Of a stretch of 6,586 nucleotides of DNA, positions 5,211 to 6,586 are shown one piece after another. A model generated the notes under the pieces. It was not told the origin of the DNA. It saw nothing but the letters and a program-made list of their open reading frames with translations, and did not search any database. The stretch is from positions 1 through 6,586 of the forward strand of contig JAUVQV010000050.1 of the NCBI GenBank assembly GCA_030597995.1, written 5' to 3'. Position 1 is the first letter of the stretch, and each line of letters begins with the position of its first letter. A program made the translations under genes and the position numbers. The stretch comes from Candidatus Rokuibacteriota bacterium. Its GTDB lineage: Bacteria > JAUVQV01.

Positions 5211-6586
5211 CTGTCTGCCAGTCGTCACCTGAAGAATCTGCCGGCGATATTCCGCCTTTTTCTCTACGCTTTCGGCTTTTTTCTCCTGACCTTTTTTGCC
5301 TATCATCTCTGCTTCCTCGTGGTTTATGCTCTTCCGGGGTTCGATTTGCCCACTGCCGCCGAGGCCCTCAGGACCTCTCTCAGGCTTGACCTGGCCGCTG
5401 GAGCGATGCTGCTCTTCCCGATAGTCCTGCTCTCCATTCCGTCCGCTTTCGGAACGCCGCGACCCCTGTTTCTGAAGGTGTTGAGCCTGGCGACGGCATT
5501 CCTCCTCACCGGAACGTTAATGATCTGCATAGCCAGCTTCGTCTTCTACCGGGAGCGGCACAAGCCCCTGGAGGAAGTATTCTTCCTGTACTGGGACACC
5601 GATATCATTCCGGGAATAGTCGAGGCCTTCAAGGCCCACACCCTGCTGATCTCTCTCTCCCTGGCGGTCCTGGTGGTGCTCTTCATCGCCTTCTCCGTCG
5701 GGTTGAACAGATTGCTCGCCTCGCCAAAAAGGATCTTTCCCTCGACCCCGCTCAACGTGGTCTCTTTTGTTCTCACCCTGGCCGCCCTCTTCGTCCTGGC
5801 CCGGGGGACCGGGTCTCGCCCCCTGCGGTCCGGACAGATCCTGCGCTCCAAGAACATTATCGTGAACCATGTCGCCCTCAATCCCGTCTACAATATTTTT
5901 GTCGACGGCCTGAAAAGTTTTATCGATGAGGGCAGTTACCTCTTTTACGACGAGGCCGAGGCCGTCAAAACGACCCGTCGGCTGTTGAGCGTGGGAGGCA
6001 ATCCCTTCTCCGACGACGACTATCCGCTCCTGCAGACGATGCGTAGCGGAAGAAACAGGAATCTCAAGAACGTCATCATCGTCCAGCTGGAGGGATTCAG
6101 CAACGGCTTCGTGGGCTACCGGAGAGACGGGAGGGAAGTGACCCCCTTTATCAACGGGCTGGCGGAGAAGAGCGTCTATTTCCCATTCTTTGTCCAGAAC
6201 GTCCGATTTACCCACCGCGCCCTCTTTGTCATCAACAGCTCTTACCTCGACCGGGCCACGGCGAGGTCCATCCTGAAGAGCCCGGAGATACGGCACCGCT
6301 ACTCCTCCCTGCCGCGGATCCTGGAGGCGCACGGGTACTCCCTCCTCTATCTGGAGGGAGGGGACGCCAGCTACGAAAACATGAGGAGCTTTCTCGAAAT
6401 GCAGGGATATACCATCTTCGACGGCCTGGTCATGGAGGAGAGCGGCCGGTACGGTGGCGTCCGGGACCGGAAGGATGCCTTCGGCTATCACGACGAGTTC
6501 GTATTCGACGAGGCGGTTTCCCGCCTGGAGCGCGCCCGGCAGCCCTTCATGGGTTACATCACGACGCACTCGACGCACTCTCCCTG
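5211..6586 (+). CDS. LTA synthase/OpgB-like membrane phosphotransferase (sulfatase superfamily), N-terminal part (runs off right edge)
   Basis: The frame is open from after TGA 5172 to the edge; 458 codons are visible from CTG 5211. Five N-terminal helices (about 14-40, 62-80, 90-113, 144-166 and 179-200) lead into an extracytoplasmic alkaline phosphatase-type domain. Family marks: KNVIIVQLEGFSNG with metal-ligand E294, VTPFINGLA, a probable nucleophile T334 in VRFTHRA 40 residues later (E255/T300 in Staphylococcus LtaS), GYHDEFVFDEA, and TTHSTHSP at the edge. The later metal-binding Asp-His lies outside. Such enzymes move phosphoglycerol or phosphoethanolamine from a phospholipid onto a glycan or lipid; in a Gram-negative the acceptor might be a periplasmic glucan or LPS. 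The start is odd: no ATG, GTG or TTG lies in frame before GTG 5319, which falls inside helix 1, and the next ATG (5406) would remove that helix. CTG 5211 fits the Shine-Dalgarno site and gives a natural basic N-terminus (SASRHLKNLP). The family call is firm; the start is not. Confidence 0.87.
   Translation, partial: MSASRHLKNLPAIFRLFLYAFGFFLLTFFAYHLCFLVVYALPGFDLPTAAEALRTSLRLDLAAGAMLLFPIVLLSIPSAFGTPRPLFLKVLSLATAFLLTGTLMICIASFVFYRERHKPLEEVFFLYWDTDIIPGIVEAFKAHTLLISLSLAVLVVLFIAFSVGLNRLLASPKRIFPSTPLNVVSFVLTLAALFVLARGTGSRPLRSGQILRSKNIIVNHVALNPVYNIFVDGLKSFIDEGSYLFYDEAEAVKTTRRLLSVGGNPFSDDDYPLLQTMRSGRNRNLKNVIIVQLEGFSNGFVGYRRDGREVTPFINGLAEKSVYFPFFVQNVRFTHRALFVINSSYLDRATARSILKSPEIRHRYSSLPRILEAHGYSLLYLEGGDASYENMRSFLEMQGYTIFDGLVMEESGRYGGVRDRKDAFGYHDEFVFDEAVSRLERARQPFMGYITTHSTHSP

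Noticed and set aside
5161..5232. ATG 5161 as the start of the LtaS-like protein
   Set aside because: It is in a different frame, stops at TGA 5230-5232 after 23 codons, and lies at the predicted transcript start without a Shine-Dalgarno site.
5517..6578. Minus-strand open frame of 353 codons
   Set aside because: It lies opposite the LtaS-like gene, whose catalytic motifs are clear, and its own product is low-complexity and rich in Val, Gly, Asp and Gln.

Overview
The window looks like chromosomal DNA from a GC-rich bacterium. My best guess is a Gram-negative, Geobacter/Desulfuromonas-like organism. This is inferred from the style of the kinase, the GT-C-like membrane protein and the GH15/glucose dehydrogenase pair; there is no rRNA or other marker to confirm it. 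I see no tRNA, rRNA, insertion sequence, CRISPR array or phage gene.

Left part (1-1150, minus strand): a two-gene sugar operon. A glucose 1-dehydrogenase of the short-chain dehydrogenase family is followed after 20 bases by the start of a GH15 glucoamylase/trehalase-like protein, which runs off the left edge. Together they could release glucose from an alpha-glucan or trehalose and oxidise it to gluconolactone. A good sigma70-type promoter with an extended -10 lies just upstream of the dehydrogenase.

Middle (1270-2625, plus strand): a divergently transcribed multi-pass membrane protein of unknown function, with a layout like GT-C glycosyltransferases. It is followed by a 775-residue soluble hybrid histidine kinase (2739-5066). 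The kinase domains run: degenerate receiver, PilZ with an intact c-di-GMP-binding motif, PAS, HisKA, HATPase_c, functional receiver. It is clearly less GC-rich than its neighbours and has its own candidate promoter. It is the most interesting object here: a probable route from c-di-GMP level to phosphorelay output.

Right part (5067-6586, plus strand): a well-formed promoter, a Shine-Dalgarno site, and the first 458 codons of an LtaS/OpgB-like membrane phosphotransferase (alkaline phosphatase/sulfatase superfamily), which runs off the right edge. Its reading frame has no ATG, GTG or TTG early enough to keep the first membrane helix, so a CTG start (or an indel) must be considered. The two envelope-type genes flanking the kinase share strand and high GC, so the kinase may have inserted between them.
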